From: Streptomyces filipinensis
GTDB lineage: Bacteria; Actinomycetota; Actinomycetes; Streptomycetales; Streptomycetaceae
Assembly: GCF_014649495.1 (NCBI RefSeq)
Contig: NZ_BMTD01000005.1
Location: 248,001 to 312,000, forward strand
Direction of reading: 5' to 3'
DNA length: 64,000 nt
Shown here: positions 1 to 8,850 of the stretch, one piece after another
Position numbering within the stretch: position 1 is the first letter of the stretch
How the letters are laid out: each line of letters opens with the position of its first letter
Translations under genes and position numbers: made by a program
The notes under the pieces: model-generated
Databases searched by the model: none
The model's input: the letters and a program-made list of their open reading frames with translations, nothing else
What the model was told of the DNA's origin: nothing

Positions 1-678
1 CAGGACCTGGCGCAGCGTACGGCGTGCCGGAGACGGCCCGTCGGCGGCTCCGGACACGGGGGAGGTCCGGGGGAAACGGGCGGAGCCGACCAGCAGGGCG
101 GCGAGCAGGTACGCGGCGGCGCACGCGGCGATGACGGCGGCCAGTGAGCCCGCGTCGACGACGAGCGGGCCGAGCAGCCCCCCGCACAGCCCGGCGACGG
201 ACTGGGTCGACAGTTCGAATCCGGTGGCCGACTCGATGTCGGCGTCCTCGACGAGCTCCGGTACCGAGGTGGTCAGGCAGGGATCGAACACCGCCTGGCA
301 CGCGGCCAGCGCGGGCCCGATCGCGTAGGCGGCGGCCCCGGGCAGCATTCCGGCGTGCGAGAGGACGGCCGCCGTGCCCGCCATCAGGCCCGCGACGGCG
401 GCTGCGCCGGCCAGCACCGTCCGGTGCGCGTGACGCGCGACGATACGCGCGACCAGCGGGGCGAGGGCGACCGCGGGCAGGGTGCTCCCCATGAGGAACA
501 TGCCCGAGGCGAGGCCGCGGTGGGCACCGCCGGCGAAGCCGACGAGCCACCAGACCGCGCCGACCTGGAACATCCTGCTCGCCGCCTGGGTGAGGAGCTG
601 ACCGGCCCAGACCCGGCCGAAGGACGGATTGCGCAGGACGAGGGGCAGGCGCCGCACACGCGCGGGTGCCGCGCTCAC
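1..678 (-). CDS. MFS transporter, N-terminal part (cut by left edge)
   Basis: The minus strand is open from a GTG at 678 to the window edge (226 codons). The product begins with a short basic stretch, then NPSFGRVWAGQLLTQAASRMFQVGAVWWL, given here only as the region at residues 13-40, followed by several alternating hydrophobic segments. That start (first helix with GxxxG/Q motifs, second helix with MGSTLPAVALAPLVARIVAR) is typical of major facilitator superfamily exporters. The GTG overlaps the TGA of the upstream ligase gene in a GTGA arrangement, so the two are translationally coupled. A role in exporting or importing the ligase product or substrate is inferred. The C-terminal half is outside the window, so the substrate class cannot be judged. 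Confidence 0.8.
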   Translation of the reverse strand, partial: MSAAPARVRRLPLVLRNPSFGRVWAGQLLTQAASRMFQVGAVWWLVGFAGGAHRGLASGMFLMGSTLPAVALAPLVARIVARHAHRTVLAGAAAVAGLMAGTAAVLSHAGMLPGAAAYAIGPALAACQAVFDPCLTTSVPELVEDADIESATGFELSTQSVAGLCGGLLGPLVVDAGSLAAVIAACAAAYLLAALLVGSARFPRTSPVSGAADGPSPARRTLRQVL

Positions 679-2132
679 GAGTGGGGCCGTTCGTCGACGA
701 CGCGGACGAGCTTGCCCGAGCGGGAGTTGACCGCGAGGTCCCGGTGCCGCACCCATTCGACGGTCAGCGGGTTCACATGCCCGTCGGCGGTCGCGGTCGC
801 GTAGAAGGGGCGTTGGGCGAGGAGCGCGGCCACGACGGCATCGCCCAGCCCGGCATGGCGCCGGCCCGGATCGGCGACCGCGAGCCGCAGCACCAGGCCG
901 TCGCGGCCGTCCCGCCGCCGTACGACGAGCTGCAGGCCGGTCACCTCGCCGGATACGTCGGCGGCCTTGACGATGTCGTGGACGTCCTGCGTGTACAGGG
1001 AGACGGGACCGACCCGCACGCCCTCCTCGGCGCGGCCGAGGATACGGAAGGTCCCGGCGGCCCGGTCGACCCACTCGGCCCGGTCGCCCGCCGGATAGCG
1101 GAGCACCGGCATGAGTCGCCGGCGCAGGTCGGTGACGACGAGCCGCCCCGGCACGCCGGCCTCCTCGACGGGCCGGTCGGTCTCGTCGCAGAGGATCTCG
1201 ACCACCGTGTAGGGGGTGAACGCGCGGTGCACGCGCGGATCATCGCCGGGTACGGCCTCGCCGAGGAGCCCGGCGTCCACGCTCGCATACCCCAGGGAGC
1301 GTGGCTCGGCGTTCGGGAACGCGGCCCGGAGCAACGGGAGTTGGTCACCGAAGAGACACTCCCCGCCGAAGAACAGCAGCTCCACGTCCGGTAGTGTGCG
1401 GCCGGCGCCGCTGAGGCGCTCGGCCAGCGAGCACAGCGTGGTCGGGGTACCGGCGACCACCTCGACCCGGAACTCCTCCAGGGTCGCCGCGGTGGACTCC
1501 CAGGGTGCCGCGCCGCCGATGGGCAGGCGGACGTTGGCCACGGGGGCGCGGTGCAGCGAGTCGAGGACGAAGCTGAAACTGGCGTACAGGTCACCCGCGT
1601 AGAAGAGATCCGCCACCCGGTGACCGGGCCGCAGCCCCGCACGGACCAGCCCGGCACCGAACGCGGTCGTGAACTCCCGCCACTCCGTGCGGGTGTAGTA
1701 GGAGAACTTCGGCGATCCGGTGGTCCCGCCGCTGCGGAAGACGACCGCTTCGTCCAGCGGCGCGGTCAGCAGCCGGTTGTCGCGGGGCGAATTGGCCCGC
1801 CAGAAGTCGGCCTGGGGTACCACCGGAAGGTCCGTGAGCCCGGTGACGCGCTCGGGAAGCCGGGCGTAGAGCTCACGATAGAAAGGCGAGTTGTTGCGGG
1901 CGAAACATACGAGTTCCGCAAAAGCTTGAACGGGCATCAATTCCTGCTCGAAGGCGTGAACCGCCGGCACGTACATCACCGGCGAGGTACGACGGAGCCG
2001 GTCCCCCATGGCGGGTTGGACCGTGTCGTTGAGGGTGTGAAAGAGCGGCGCTCCCGTGGTGAACGGAGCGTCCGGTGCACCACGATATCTCACCATGCGG
2101 GACGGACTTGCGCTAACCGGCCATGTGGACAA
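675..2132 (-). CDS. PaaK-like AMP-forming acyl/aryl-CoA ligase family protein
   Basis: Member of the adenylate-forming superfamily closest in layout to phenylacetate-CoA ligase (PaaK). Visible motifs are NNSPFYREL near the N-terminus, the P-loop FRSGGTTGSPKFS, a middle FFGGECL/GYAS region, YPAGDRAEW and a C-terminal SGKLVRV region that supplies the usual lysine. Such enzymes activate a carboxylic acid as acyl-AMP and often pass it to CoA or a carrier. No carrier domain is present. The start is uncertain: no good ribosome site precedes the GTG at 2132, and in-frame ATGs at 2096 and 2009 or the one before YVPAVHAF are also plausible (PaaK proteins are about 430 residues). Coupled to the MFS gene downstream. 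Possible supplier of an acyl group to the NRPS 1.2 kb away, but a DUF1206 gene on the other strand lies between. Confidence 0.8.
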   Translation of the reverse strand: MSTWPVSASPSRMVRYRGAPDAPFTTGAPLFHTLNDTVQPAMGDRLRRTSPVMYVPAVHAFEQELMPVQAFAELVCFARNNSPFYRELYARLPERVTGLTDLPVVPQADFWRANSPRDNRLLTAPLDEAVVFRSGGTTGSPKFSYYTRTEWREFTTAFGAGLVRAGLRPGHRVADLFYAGDLYASFSFVLDSLHRAPVANVRLPIGGAAPWESTAATLEEFRVEVVAGTPTTLCSLAERLSGAGRTLPDVELLFFGGECLFGDQLPLLRAAFPNAEPRSLGYASVDAGLLGEAVPGDDPRVHRAFTPYTVVEILCDETDRPVEEAGVPGRLVVTDLRRRLMPVLRYPAGDRAEWVDRAAGTFRILGRAEEGVRVGPVSLYTQDVHDIVKAADVSGEVTGLQLVVRRRDGRDGLVLRLAVADPGRRHAGLGDAVVAALLAQRPFYATATADGHVNPLTVEWVRHRDLAVNSRSGKLVRVVDERPHS

Positions 2133-2370
2133 AGGGGTTGAGGGCTTGTGGACGTATTGCGGAGCCCCTCGGTTCCTCGGGTTGCGGAGACGGTGGTCAC
2201 ATCAGGTCGGCCGTGCATAACGGCTCGTTGGATGTCCGTGAAGGGCGCCTTATGGAAAGCGATGGGTGAGGCGCGACGAAATGCGGCCGGAACACGACTC
2301 AGGTCCTTGCAGGATTGCGGCCGAAGAGCCGCCGAGGTGTCACCCCCGGAACCCGGGGCAACGGCGATAT

Positions 2371-3216
2371 ATGGATGCACAGTCATGGGCACTGCGGGGG
2401 CGGGGCCGTGCGCGCCGCGCGGCGGACGGTACGGCGATGGCCGTGGCGGCTCGGGCGGGATTCGCCGCCCGCGGACTCATCTACGTTCTCGTGGGCCTGA
2501 TCGCCCTGGAGATCGCCGTCGGCCGGGACGGGGGCGGGCGCCAGGCCGACCGGGGCGGCGCCCTGGAGGAACTGGCCGGCAAGCCCTTCGGGGCGGCGGC
2601 GCTGACGACGGTGGGTGCCGCGCTCGCCGGCATGGCGCTGTGGCGGCTGTCGGAGGCGGTGTTCGGCGCGGCGGGACCGAACGGCGCCAAGCCGTCCAAG
2701 CGTGCGGCGGCGGCCGGCCGGTGCGTCTTCTACGTCTTCGCGTGCTCCTCGGTGCTGTCCTACGCGGCCGGGGACCGGGGCAGCGGCAGCGGGTCCTCCG
2801 ACCGGCGCACCGACGACGTCACCGCCATGGCCCTGAGATGGCCGGGCGGCCCTTGGCTGGTGGGCGTCGCCGGTGCCGCTGTGGTGGTCACCGGACTGGT
2901 GATCTCGATACGGGCCCTGCGCAGGAAGTTCCGGCAGACCCTGCGCACCGGCGCCATGTCGCCGAGGACCCGGCGGACCACCGACCTGCTCGGCGTGAGC
3001 GGCGGTGTGGCGCGTGGTGTGGTCTTCGCCGGGGCCGGTGTGTTCGCCGTCACCGCGGCCGTCCGACACCGGCCCGGCGAGGCCAAGGGCATGGATGACA
3101 CGCTGCGTGCCTTCCGTGATCTGCCGGCCGGTCCGTCGGTGCTCGCCGTGATCGCCCTCGGCCTGGCCGCGTTCGGCGTCTTCTCGTGGTGCTGCGCGCG
3201 CTGGCGCATACTCTGA
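2371..3216 (+). CDS. DUF1206 family integral membrane protein
   Basis: Product of about 281 residues with repeated ARAGFAARGLIYVLVG-type segments: AARAGFAARGLIYVLVG near residue 30 and VSGGVARGVVFAGAGVFAVTAAV near residue 210, plus four to six hydrophobic helices. This internally duplicated pattern is the DUF1206 signature. Function is unknown for the family. I chose the ATG at 2371 because upstream sequence in frame does not look coding; an ATG at 2437 is an alternative. It sits convergent with the NRPS gene, separated by a strong hairpin, and is not obviously part of that pathway. Confidence 0.8.
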   Translation: MDAQSWALRGRGRARRAADGTAMAVAARAGFAARGLIYVLVGLIALEIAVGRDGGGRQADRGGALEELAGKPFGAAALTTVGAALAGMALWRLSEAVFGAAGPNGAKPSKRAAAAGRCVFYVFACSSVLSYAAGDRGSGSGSSDRRTDDVTAMALRWPGGPWLVGVAGAAVVVTGLVISIRALRRKFRQTLRTGAMSPRTRRTTDLLGVSGGVARGVVFAGAGVFAVTAAVRHRPGEAKGMDDTLRAFRDLPAGPSVLAVIALGLAAFGVFSWCCARWRIL

Positions 3217-3295
3217 GGCAGCCGGTCGGCGATCGGCCCAGAGCGTGCGCGGGTTGAGCCGTCAGCGGCCGGACCGTGTCACCAGCCCAGGGGTC

Positions 3296-3332
3296 GCGCA
3301 CCACCGCCCACCCCGAGGAGGCGGTGGTGCGC
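3296..3332. terminator. Bidirectional hairpin terminator
   Basis: Perfect 13-bp stem, GCGCACCACCGCC at 3296-3308 pairing with its complement at 3320-3332, 11-nt loop. It lies between the convergent DUF1206 gene (ends 3216) and the NRPS gene (ends 3376), where a bidirectional terminator is expected. Confidence 0.8.
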
Positions 3333-3375
3333 ACCCGGGAACGTCACGGCGGGGCGCCGTCCCCCCGCCGCACCG

Positions 3376-6300
3376 TCACACGGCGTGCGCGTCGGCGGCA
3401 GCCAGCAGCGCGGCAAGGGGTTCGGGCCGGTCCTTGACGAAGTAGTGGCCGGCGCCGGGAAGCACCGACAGACGCGTGTGGTGCGCGTACCGTCCCCATC
3501 CGAGGTAGCCGTCCTCGTACCCCGCGGTCGCCGGGTCCGCGTCTCCGACCACGACGTGGACCGGGGTGCGCAGCTTCTCCCACCGGTCCACGGCCTCGAT
3601 CTGGAAGGCCGCTCCCTCAACCATCGCATGGCGGACCAGCTTCAGGACGCGCCGCAGATCTCCGGCATCGAGGACGCCGTTGAAACCACCCAGGGACCGC
3701 AGATAGGCGTACAGCGCGTCATCGGTCCGCGCTTCGAGCGCGGCCAGGGAGCGGCGGGGATCAGGGTCCGGCAGGGCCGCCGCCAGGTGGACGGTCCGCA
3801 GGGCGCTGTCCCGGTCCTCCAGTTCCCGCGCCGTGAGCATCGTCAGGGCGGTGCCGACGCAGTGTCCGTACAGGGCGAACGGGCCGTTCACGGTCTCGGT
3901 GATCTCCTCGGCGAGGCGCTTGGCCGCCTCCCGCAGCGCCGGACCGTCCTTTGCGGGCAGGGCCGGATCGTGCCCGGGGAGTGCGACGGCGCGCAGTTCC
4001 ACGTCCGCGGGCAGGCAGGTGGCGAGCTGCTGGAACGCGGTGGCGCTCCCGCCCCCGTAGGGGATGCAGATCAGGGACAGCCGCGGCGCCGCGGGCCTGG
4101 CCGGTGTCAGGGTGTGCAGCCAGCGCTCCACCGTGGCTTCCCGGGCCGTCGTGCGCAGATGCGCGGCGAGACGGCGCGGCGTGGGGTGTTTGAAGACGTC
4201 GATCGCCGACGCGTCATGGCCGATGTCCCGCGCGGCCCTCACCGCCTTGAAGGAGTCGCCGCCCAGGTCGAAGAAGTCGTCGTCGATGCCGATGTCGCCA
4301 GGGGCCGTGCCGGCGAGCACCAGGCTCCATGCCCGGGCGATCTGCCGTTCGAGCGGATCCCTGGCCGGTGTCGGTGTCCGGGAGACCGCCGGGGCGGGCG
4401 CGGGAAGGGCGGCACGGTCCAGCTTTCCGTGCGCGGTCAACGGGAACGCGTCCATGACGACGACGGAGGCGGGCACCATGTAGCCCGGCAGGGTGTCCCT
4501 GAGGGCGGTGCGTAACGCCCCGGACCCGGGGGAAGCGCCGCGGGCCGGTATCGCATAGGCCCTCAGGACCGCGTCACCGACGGCGTCGGTGCTCACGAGG
4601 GCCCGGGCGTCGGCGACCTCGGGCAGCGCCTTCAGCGCGGCTTCGACCTCGCCCAGTTCGATCCGGAAGCCGCGGACCTTGACCTGGTCGTCCGCGCGCC
4701 CCCGGTACTCGAGCAGGCCGTCCGGCAGCCAGCGGGCCAGGTCCCCGGTCCGGTACAGGCGCGCCCCGGGAGGGCCGAAAGGATGCGGCAGGAACCGTTG
4801 TTCCGTCAGCTCGGGCCGGTGGAGATAGCCGTCCGTCACCTGGTCCCCGCCCACGTAGATCTCGCCGGTGATCCCGGCCGGGACCGGACGCAGGGCACGG
4901 TCGAGGACGTACACCTCCACATTCGGCAGGCCGACTCCGATGACGCTGCCGGGGTCGTCCGCCACCAGCTTCGCGGTGAGGGGCAGATGGGTGGAGTGGA
5001 CGGTGGTTTCGGTGATCCCGTACATGTTGACCAGGCGGGGTGACTCGTCGGTGTGCCGCTCGTACCAGGGGCCGAGCCGCCCCAGGTCCAGGGCTTCGCC
5101 CCCGAATATCACGTAGCGGAGCGCGAGTTCTTCCGCCAGGTCCGGAGCGTCCTGTTCTGCCTGCATGAGCTGGTGGAACGCCGACGGCGTCTGGTTGAGA
5201 ACCGTCACCCCTTCCGTGGCGAGCAGGGCGAGGAAGGCTTCGGGGGACCGGGCCACCGCTCCGGGGACGACCACGAGCCGTCCGCCGTGCAGCAGCGCCC
5301 CCCAGATCTCCCAGACGGAGAAGTCGAACGCGTAGGAGTGGAACAGGGTCCACACGTCGTCCGGGCCGAAGCCGAAGAGACCCCGGGTGGAGGAGAGCAG
5401 GCTCATCACGTTGCGGTGCGTCACCACCACGCCTTTGGGCGTGCCGGTGGATCCGGACGTGTAGATCACATAGGCCGGGTGCGTGGCGGCCAGGGGAGCC
5501 GTGCGCTCGGTGTCCTGGACGTCGTGTGAGGGGTACGAGGCGAGCGCCGCGCGGGTGCCGGGGTCGTCGAGCAGGAGACGCGGGCGACCGTCGTCGGGCA
5601 GGCGTGCGGCCAGCGCGCGGGTGGTGACGAGCAGCTGGGGCCGCGCGTCACCGAGGATGTGGGTGATGCGGTCGGACGGATAGTCGGGGTCGACCGGGAT
5701 GTAGGCCGCACCCGACTTCAGGACGGCGAGGAGCGCCATGACGAGGTCGGGCGAGCGGGGCAGGGCGAGGGCCACGTGGCGGTGCGGTCCGGCCCCGGCT
5801 TCCGTCAGGCGGCGTGCGAGCTGGTTGGCCCGGGTGTTGAGCTCCCCGTAACCCAGTTCCGTTCCTTCGCATGTCACCGCGGTGCGCTCCGGGAACCGGC
5901 GGGCCTGGGCTTCGAACGCCCCGGGCAGGACGCCCGGGGCGGTCGCGGCGGTGCCGCCGGACCGGGCCCAGCTCAGCAACTGCCGCCGCTCTGCCGGGTC
6001 CAGGATGTCGATGTCGTCCACAGGGAGCTCGGGGTCGGTCACGAAGGTGTCGAGGACGGTCAGGTAGCGCTTGAGGTGTCCGGCGAGTTCGGCGGAGGTG
6101 TACCGGTCCGGATTGGCGTTGAGCACGAGGCGCAGGCCGCCCTCGCGGGGGATCACGGCGAGCGTGAGGTCTTCCACCGGCCCGGTGGCCAGGGCGTGGG
6201 AGACCGCGGCGGCGTCACCGAAGGCCAGGTCGTAGTCGAAGGGCATCAGGTTGATGTGCGGCCCGCACAGGGCGCCCCCGTCGTGCAGGAGGCCGAGGTC

Positions 6301-7308
6301 CCGGCGGATGTCCTCATAGCGGTAACGCTGGTGCTTGAGGGCGAGCCGGGTCTGGGCGACGACGTGCCGGACCAGCTCGGACAGCGTCATGCCGGGGGAG
6401 ACGCTCAGGCGCAGCGGGACGAGGTTGGACACCATGCCGGGGGTGCGCTGCGCGGCCGGTGTCCTGCGCGCGGTCACGGGCAGGCCGAGGACGATGTCCT
6501 CCGCTCCGGTGACGCGGTGGGTGTACGCGGCGAGCGCGGCGATGAACAGGCCGTTCCAGTGGGAGCGCAGGGACCGTGCCGCGGTACGCAGCCGGGCGAG
6601 GTCCGGCTCCGGGAGATAGTGGGTGTCGTGCAGAGAACTGTGGGCCATGGCCGCTCTCCGCTCGGAGAGGGACGGCACACGCTCCACGCCCGACATCGTC
6701 GCCCGCCAGAACTCCCGGTCGGTCCGTGCCGCGGGTGAAGCCTGGTAGTCGGCGTCGTCGCGCACCAGATCCTGGAGCTGTCCGAAGTCGGCGGGGGCGG
6801 GTTCCCGGCCGGACGTCACATCCGAGTAGAGGTCGGCGACCTGCCGGGCGATGAGCGAGTGGGAGAAGCCGTCCATGACGAGGTGATGGAACTTCTGATA
6901 CCACAAGTGCCTGTCCCCGCCGAGGGACAGGAGGGCCTCTGTGAACAGGGGTCCGCTGTATATGTCGATCGGGGTGGCCAGGTCGTCGCGCATCCATTGT
7001 TCGGCAGCGGCCTGCGGGTCGGAGGCCGTGCTCAGATCGAGGAGCGTGACGGGGATGTCCTCGGGCACGTCGACGATCTGCCAGGGGCCTGTGCCGTCCT
7101 CTCCGCACCGGATGTGCAGGCACCGCGCCTCGGCCAGGGCGCGGCGCACCGCGCCGCGCAGCGCCTCGACGTCGACAGGGCCGTGGATGTCGACGTATTC
7201 AGCCGTGATGTAGGTCGGGTTCGTCGGGGCGAGTCGCTGGGCGAACCAGATCCCGTGCTGTCCGGCGGTCAGGGGCAGCCGCATCGGGTGCGGGGCTTGC
7301 TCGGGCAT
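3376..7308 (-). CDS. Single-module NRPS, C-A(Thr)-T-TE, thioesterase with Cys nucleophile
   Basis: 1310-residue protein with domain order condensation (about 10-430, HHLVMDG at 141-147), adenylation (about 460-960, TSGSTGTPKGV, YGITETT, YRTGDLARW), carrier (LGGDSF, phosphopantetheine Ser1019) and thioesterase (about 1070-1310). Reading the pocket from FDFSVWE, VTVLNQTP, YVIFGGE, VNMYGITETTVHST and the A10 lysine gives D-F-W-N-I-G-M-V-H-K, the standard threonine code. The thioesterase elbow is YGHCVG, so the nucleophile is Cys1150 where Ser is usual; GDADP and GAGHYF supply the Asp and His regions. The layout resembles EntF-type terminal modules, so an acyl-threonine product, cyclised or oligomerised on release, is likely. 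I chose the ATG at 7308 because GGGAGAGGA precedes it; an in-frame ATG at 7323 is the alternative. An AT-richer upstream stretch at about 7500-7540 may hold its promoter. Confidence 0.92.
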   Translation of the reverse strand: MPEQAPHPMRLPLTAGQHGIWFAQRLAPTNPTYITAEYVDIHGPVDVEALRGAVRRALAEARCLHIRCGEDGTGPWQIVDVPEDIPVTLLDLSTASDPQAAAEQWMRDDLATPIDIYSGPLFTEALLSLGGDRHLWYQKFHHLVMDGFSHSLIARQVADLYSDVTSGREPAPADFGQLQDLVRDDADYQASPAARTDREFWRATMSGVERVPSLSERRAAMAHSSLHDTHYLPEPDLARLRTAARSLRSHWNGLFIAALAAYTHRVTGAEDIVLGLPVTARRTPAAQRTPGMVSNLVPLRLSVSPGMTLSELVRHVVAQTRLALKHQRYRYEDIRRDLGLLHDGGALCGPHINLMPFDYDLAFGDAAAVSHALATGPVEDLTLAVIPREGGLRLVLNANPDRYTSAELAGHLKRYLTVLDTFVTDPELPVDDIDILDPAERRQLLSWARSGGTAATAPGVLPGAFEAQARRFPERTAVTCEGTELGYGELNTRANQLARRLTEAGAGPHRHVALALPRSPDLVMALLAVLKSGAAYIPVDPDYPSDRITHILGDARPQLLVTTRALAARLPDDGRPRLLLDDPGTRAALASYPSHDVQDTERTAPLAATHPAYVIYTSGSTGTPKGVVVTHRNVMSLLSSTRGLFGFGPDDVWTLFHSYAFDFSVWEIWGALLHGGRLVVVPGAVARSPEAFLALLATEGVTVLNQTPSAFHQLMQAEQDAPDLAEELALRYVIFGGEALDLGRLGPWYERHTDESPRLVNMYGITETTVHSTHLPLTAKLVADDPGSVIGVGLPNVEVYVLDRALRPVPAGITGEIYVGGDQVTDGYLHRPELTEQRFLPHPFGPPGARLYRTGDLARWLPDGLLEYRGRADDQVKVRGFRIELGEVEAALKALPEVADARALVSTDAVGDAVLRAYAIPARGASPGSGALRTALRDTLPGYMVPASVVVMDAFPLTAHGKLDRAALPAPAPAVSRTPTPARDPLERQIARAWSLVLAGTAPGDIGIDDDFFDLGGDSFKAVRAARDIGHDASAIDVFKHPTPRRLAAHLRTTAREATVERWLHTLTPARPAAPRLSLICIPYGGGSATAFQQLATCLPADVELRAVALPGHDPALPAKDGPALREAAKRLAEEITETVNGPFALYGHCVGTALTMLTARELEDRDSALRTVHLAAALPDPDPRRSLAALEARTDDALYAYLRSLGGFNGVLDAGDLRRVLKLVRHAMVEGAAFQIEAVDRWEKLRTPVHVVVGDADPATAGYEDGYLGWGRYAHHTRLSVLPGAGHYFVKDRPEPLAALLAAADAHAV

Positions 7309-7601
7309 GCCGTCCTCTCCCATTCCTTCTCTTCCGTCGTCGGGTCACCTGGGCACGACACTCGGGGGCGGAGGCGGAGAAACGGTGTGGTGCGGAATGC
7401 CATGGCCCCGGTGCGGCGAGACCGTGGCACACCGGCCGTGGAATTCCTCGCTTTACGGCCGGCAACTGTTCGCATCACGCTAGTGGCGCCCGGCGTCGAA
7501 CGGCCAGATGCACAATTCACGAGAGTGGATTAATTCTGCGCGGCGACGTCGGACGTCACGACGGCGGATTTCGGCTCCCCCATGAGCCGTCGCCAAAAGC
7601 C

Positions 7602-8156
7602 CTACGGTGCCACACCGAAGGCGGCCAGTAGGTCGGCGATGTATTCCTCATGGTCGGCGGGGGCGGCGTCGACCCGGCGCAGTGCCGCCAGGCCCAGATA
7701 GGCCGCATACGTCATGCTCGCGAAATGCCGGGCCTGATCAGCGGGACGGCCCAGTTCGGCGAAGGCCGCCTCGATGATCGCCAGCCGTCGCCGGGTGACC
7801 CGCTCCACGACCGGACGCACGACCGGATCGGCCGACTCGGTCAGCAGCCGCAGGGCCAGATCCGCGCCCTGCGTTGCCGTATGGGCATGACGTACGAGCA
7901 TCCGCAGCCGTTCAGCCGGGTCGGTGACCGCGGAGAGCGCCGCGTGCACGGCCGCGGTCTGATGCTGTTCCCATCGCTCCAGCGCCGCCTCCAGCAAGGA
8001 CTGCCGGTTCTCGAACAGCCAGTAGAAGCTGGACTTGGAGGCGCCCAGCCTGGCTGCGACCGGTTCGACCGCGACAGCCGCCGGACCGCTGTCGCAGAGC
8101 ACCAGGAAAGCGGCTTCGGCCCAGTCGTCTCGGCTGAAGCGGGCGGTACGTGGCAT
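7602..8156 (-). CDS. TetR/AcrR family transcriptional regulator
   Basis: 184 residues. The N-terminus holds a TetR-type helix-turn-helix (FSRDDWAEAAF..., then VEPVAARLGASKSSFYWLFENRQSLLEAAL at about 28-57), and the rest is helical ligand domain. It is divergent from the gene at 8237 with an inverted repeat in the 80-bp gap, so it probably represses itself and that neighbour. The NRPS gene starts downstream on the same strand 293 bp away; control of the NRPS is possible but not shown. Ligand unknown. Confidence 0.92.
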   Translation of the reverse strand: MPRTARFSRDDWAEAAFLVLCDSGPAAVAVEPVAARLGASKSSFYWLFENRQSLLEAALERWEQHQTAAVHAALSAVTDPAERLRMLVRHAHTATQGADLALRLLTESADPVVRPVVERVTRRRLAIIEAAFAELGRPADQARHFASMTYAAYLGLAALRRVDAAPADHEEYIADLLAAFGVAP

Positions 8157-8190
8157 CAGGCACCTTCCTCGGCAGCATTCTGGACGCTAC

Positions 8191-8211
8191 CGTACAGTAC
8201 GTTTCTGTACG
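8191..8211. promoter_or_regulatory. Probable TetR operator
   Basis: Perfect 7-bp inverted repeat CGTACAG-N7-CTGTACG between the divergent TetR gene (starts 8156) and the SRPBCC-like gene (starts 8237). Size and symmetry fit a TetR dimer site. Binding is inferred. Confidence 0.7.
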
Positions 8212-8236
8212 CCACCGTCTACAACGGAGTGTGGTC

Positions 8237-8815
8237 ATGGACTGGATCATCGACCGCCTGCTGCCTGCCTACGACTTCCGCACCCGCTACACCCGCGAGA
8301 TCGCAGCCGCCCCCACCACGGTCTGGGCGGCACTGCACTCGGTCACCCACGACGAACTGCCGGCCACCCGGCTCCTCATGTCGATCCGTCACCTCGGCCG
8401 GACCGGTGACGCCGGCCCGCTCCTGCAGAAATCCCCCATGCCCCTGCTCGGCCAGGAGGAACCCCGCGAGGTCGTCGCGGGCAAGGTGGCCAAGTTCTGG
8501 TACCCACGCCCGGTACCGGGCCCCGAGTCGAGCACCACCCCGGAGGGCTTCGCCGCCTTCGCCGAACCCGGATGGGGCAAGGCGGTGATGAGCTTCCAGC
8601 TCTCCCCGCTCCCCGACGGGCGCACGCTCCTGGCGGCAGAGACCCGACTGCAGGCCACCGACGCCACCGTGCGCCGCACACTCGCCTGCTACTGGCTGCT
8701 CATCCGCGCCGGCGGCGCCGGCTACATCCGGCGCGAACTGCTCCGCGCGATCTCCCGCCACGCCGAAGAACGCGAGCGGGACAACCGCCACCTCAAGAAC
8801 CGCGCACGGAACTGA
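8237..8815 (+). CDS. SRPBCC-like small protein divergent from TetR
   Basis: 192 residues from the ATG at 8237, preceded by CGGAG. The sequence starts DWIIDRLLPAYDFRTRYTREIAAAPTTVWAALHSV, the pattern of a START/SRPBCC (polyketide-cyclase-like) ligand-binding fold: a strand followed by a helix containing 'A.p..VW.al'. Later segments AVMSFQLSPLPDGRTLLAAETRLQATDATVRRTLACYWLLIRAG fit the remaining strands and long C-terminal helix. Enzymatic role is unknown. Its expression is probably controlled by the adjacent TetR through the site at 8191-8211. Confidence 0.7.
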   Translation: MDWIIDRLLPAYDFRTRYTREIAAAPTTVWAALHSVTHDELPATRLLMSIRHLGRTGDAGPLLQKSPMPLLGQEEPREVVAGKVAKFWYPRPVPGPESSTTPEGFAAFAEPGWGKAVMSFQLSPLPDGRTLLAAETRLQATDATVRRTLACYWLLIRAGGAGYIRRELLRAISRHAEERERDNRHLKNRARN

Positions 8816-8850
8816 CCGCGGGTGCCGCCGGCGGCCGAGCCGGATCTCGG

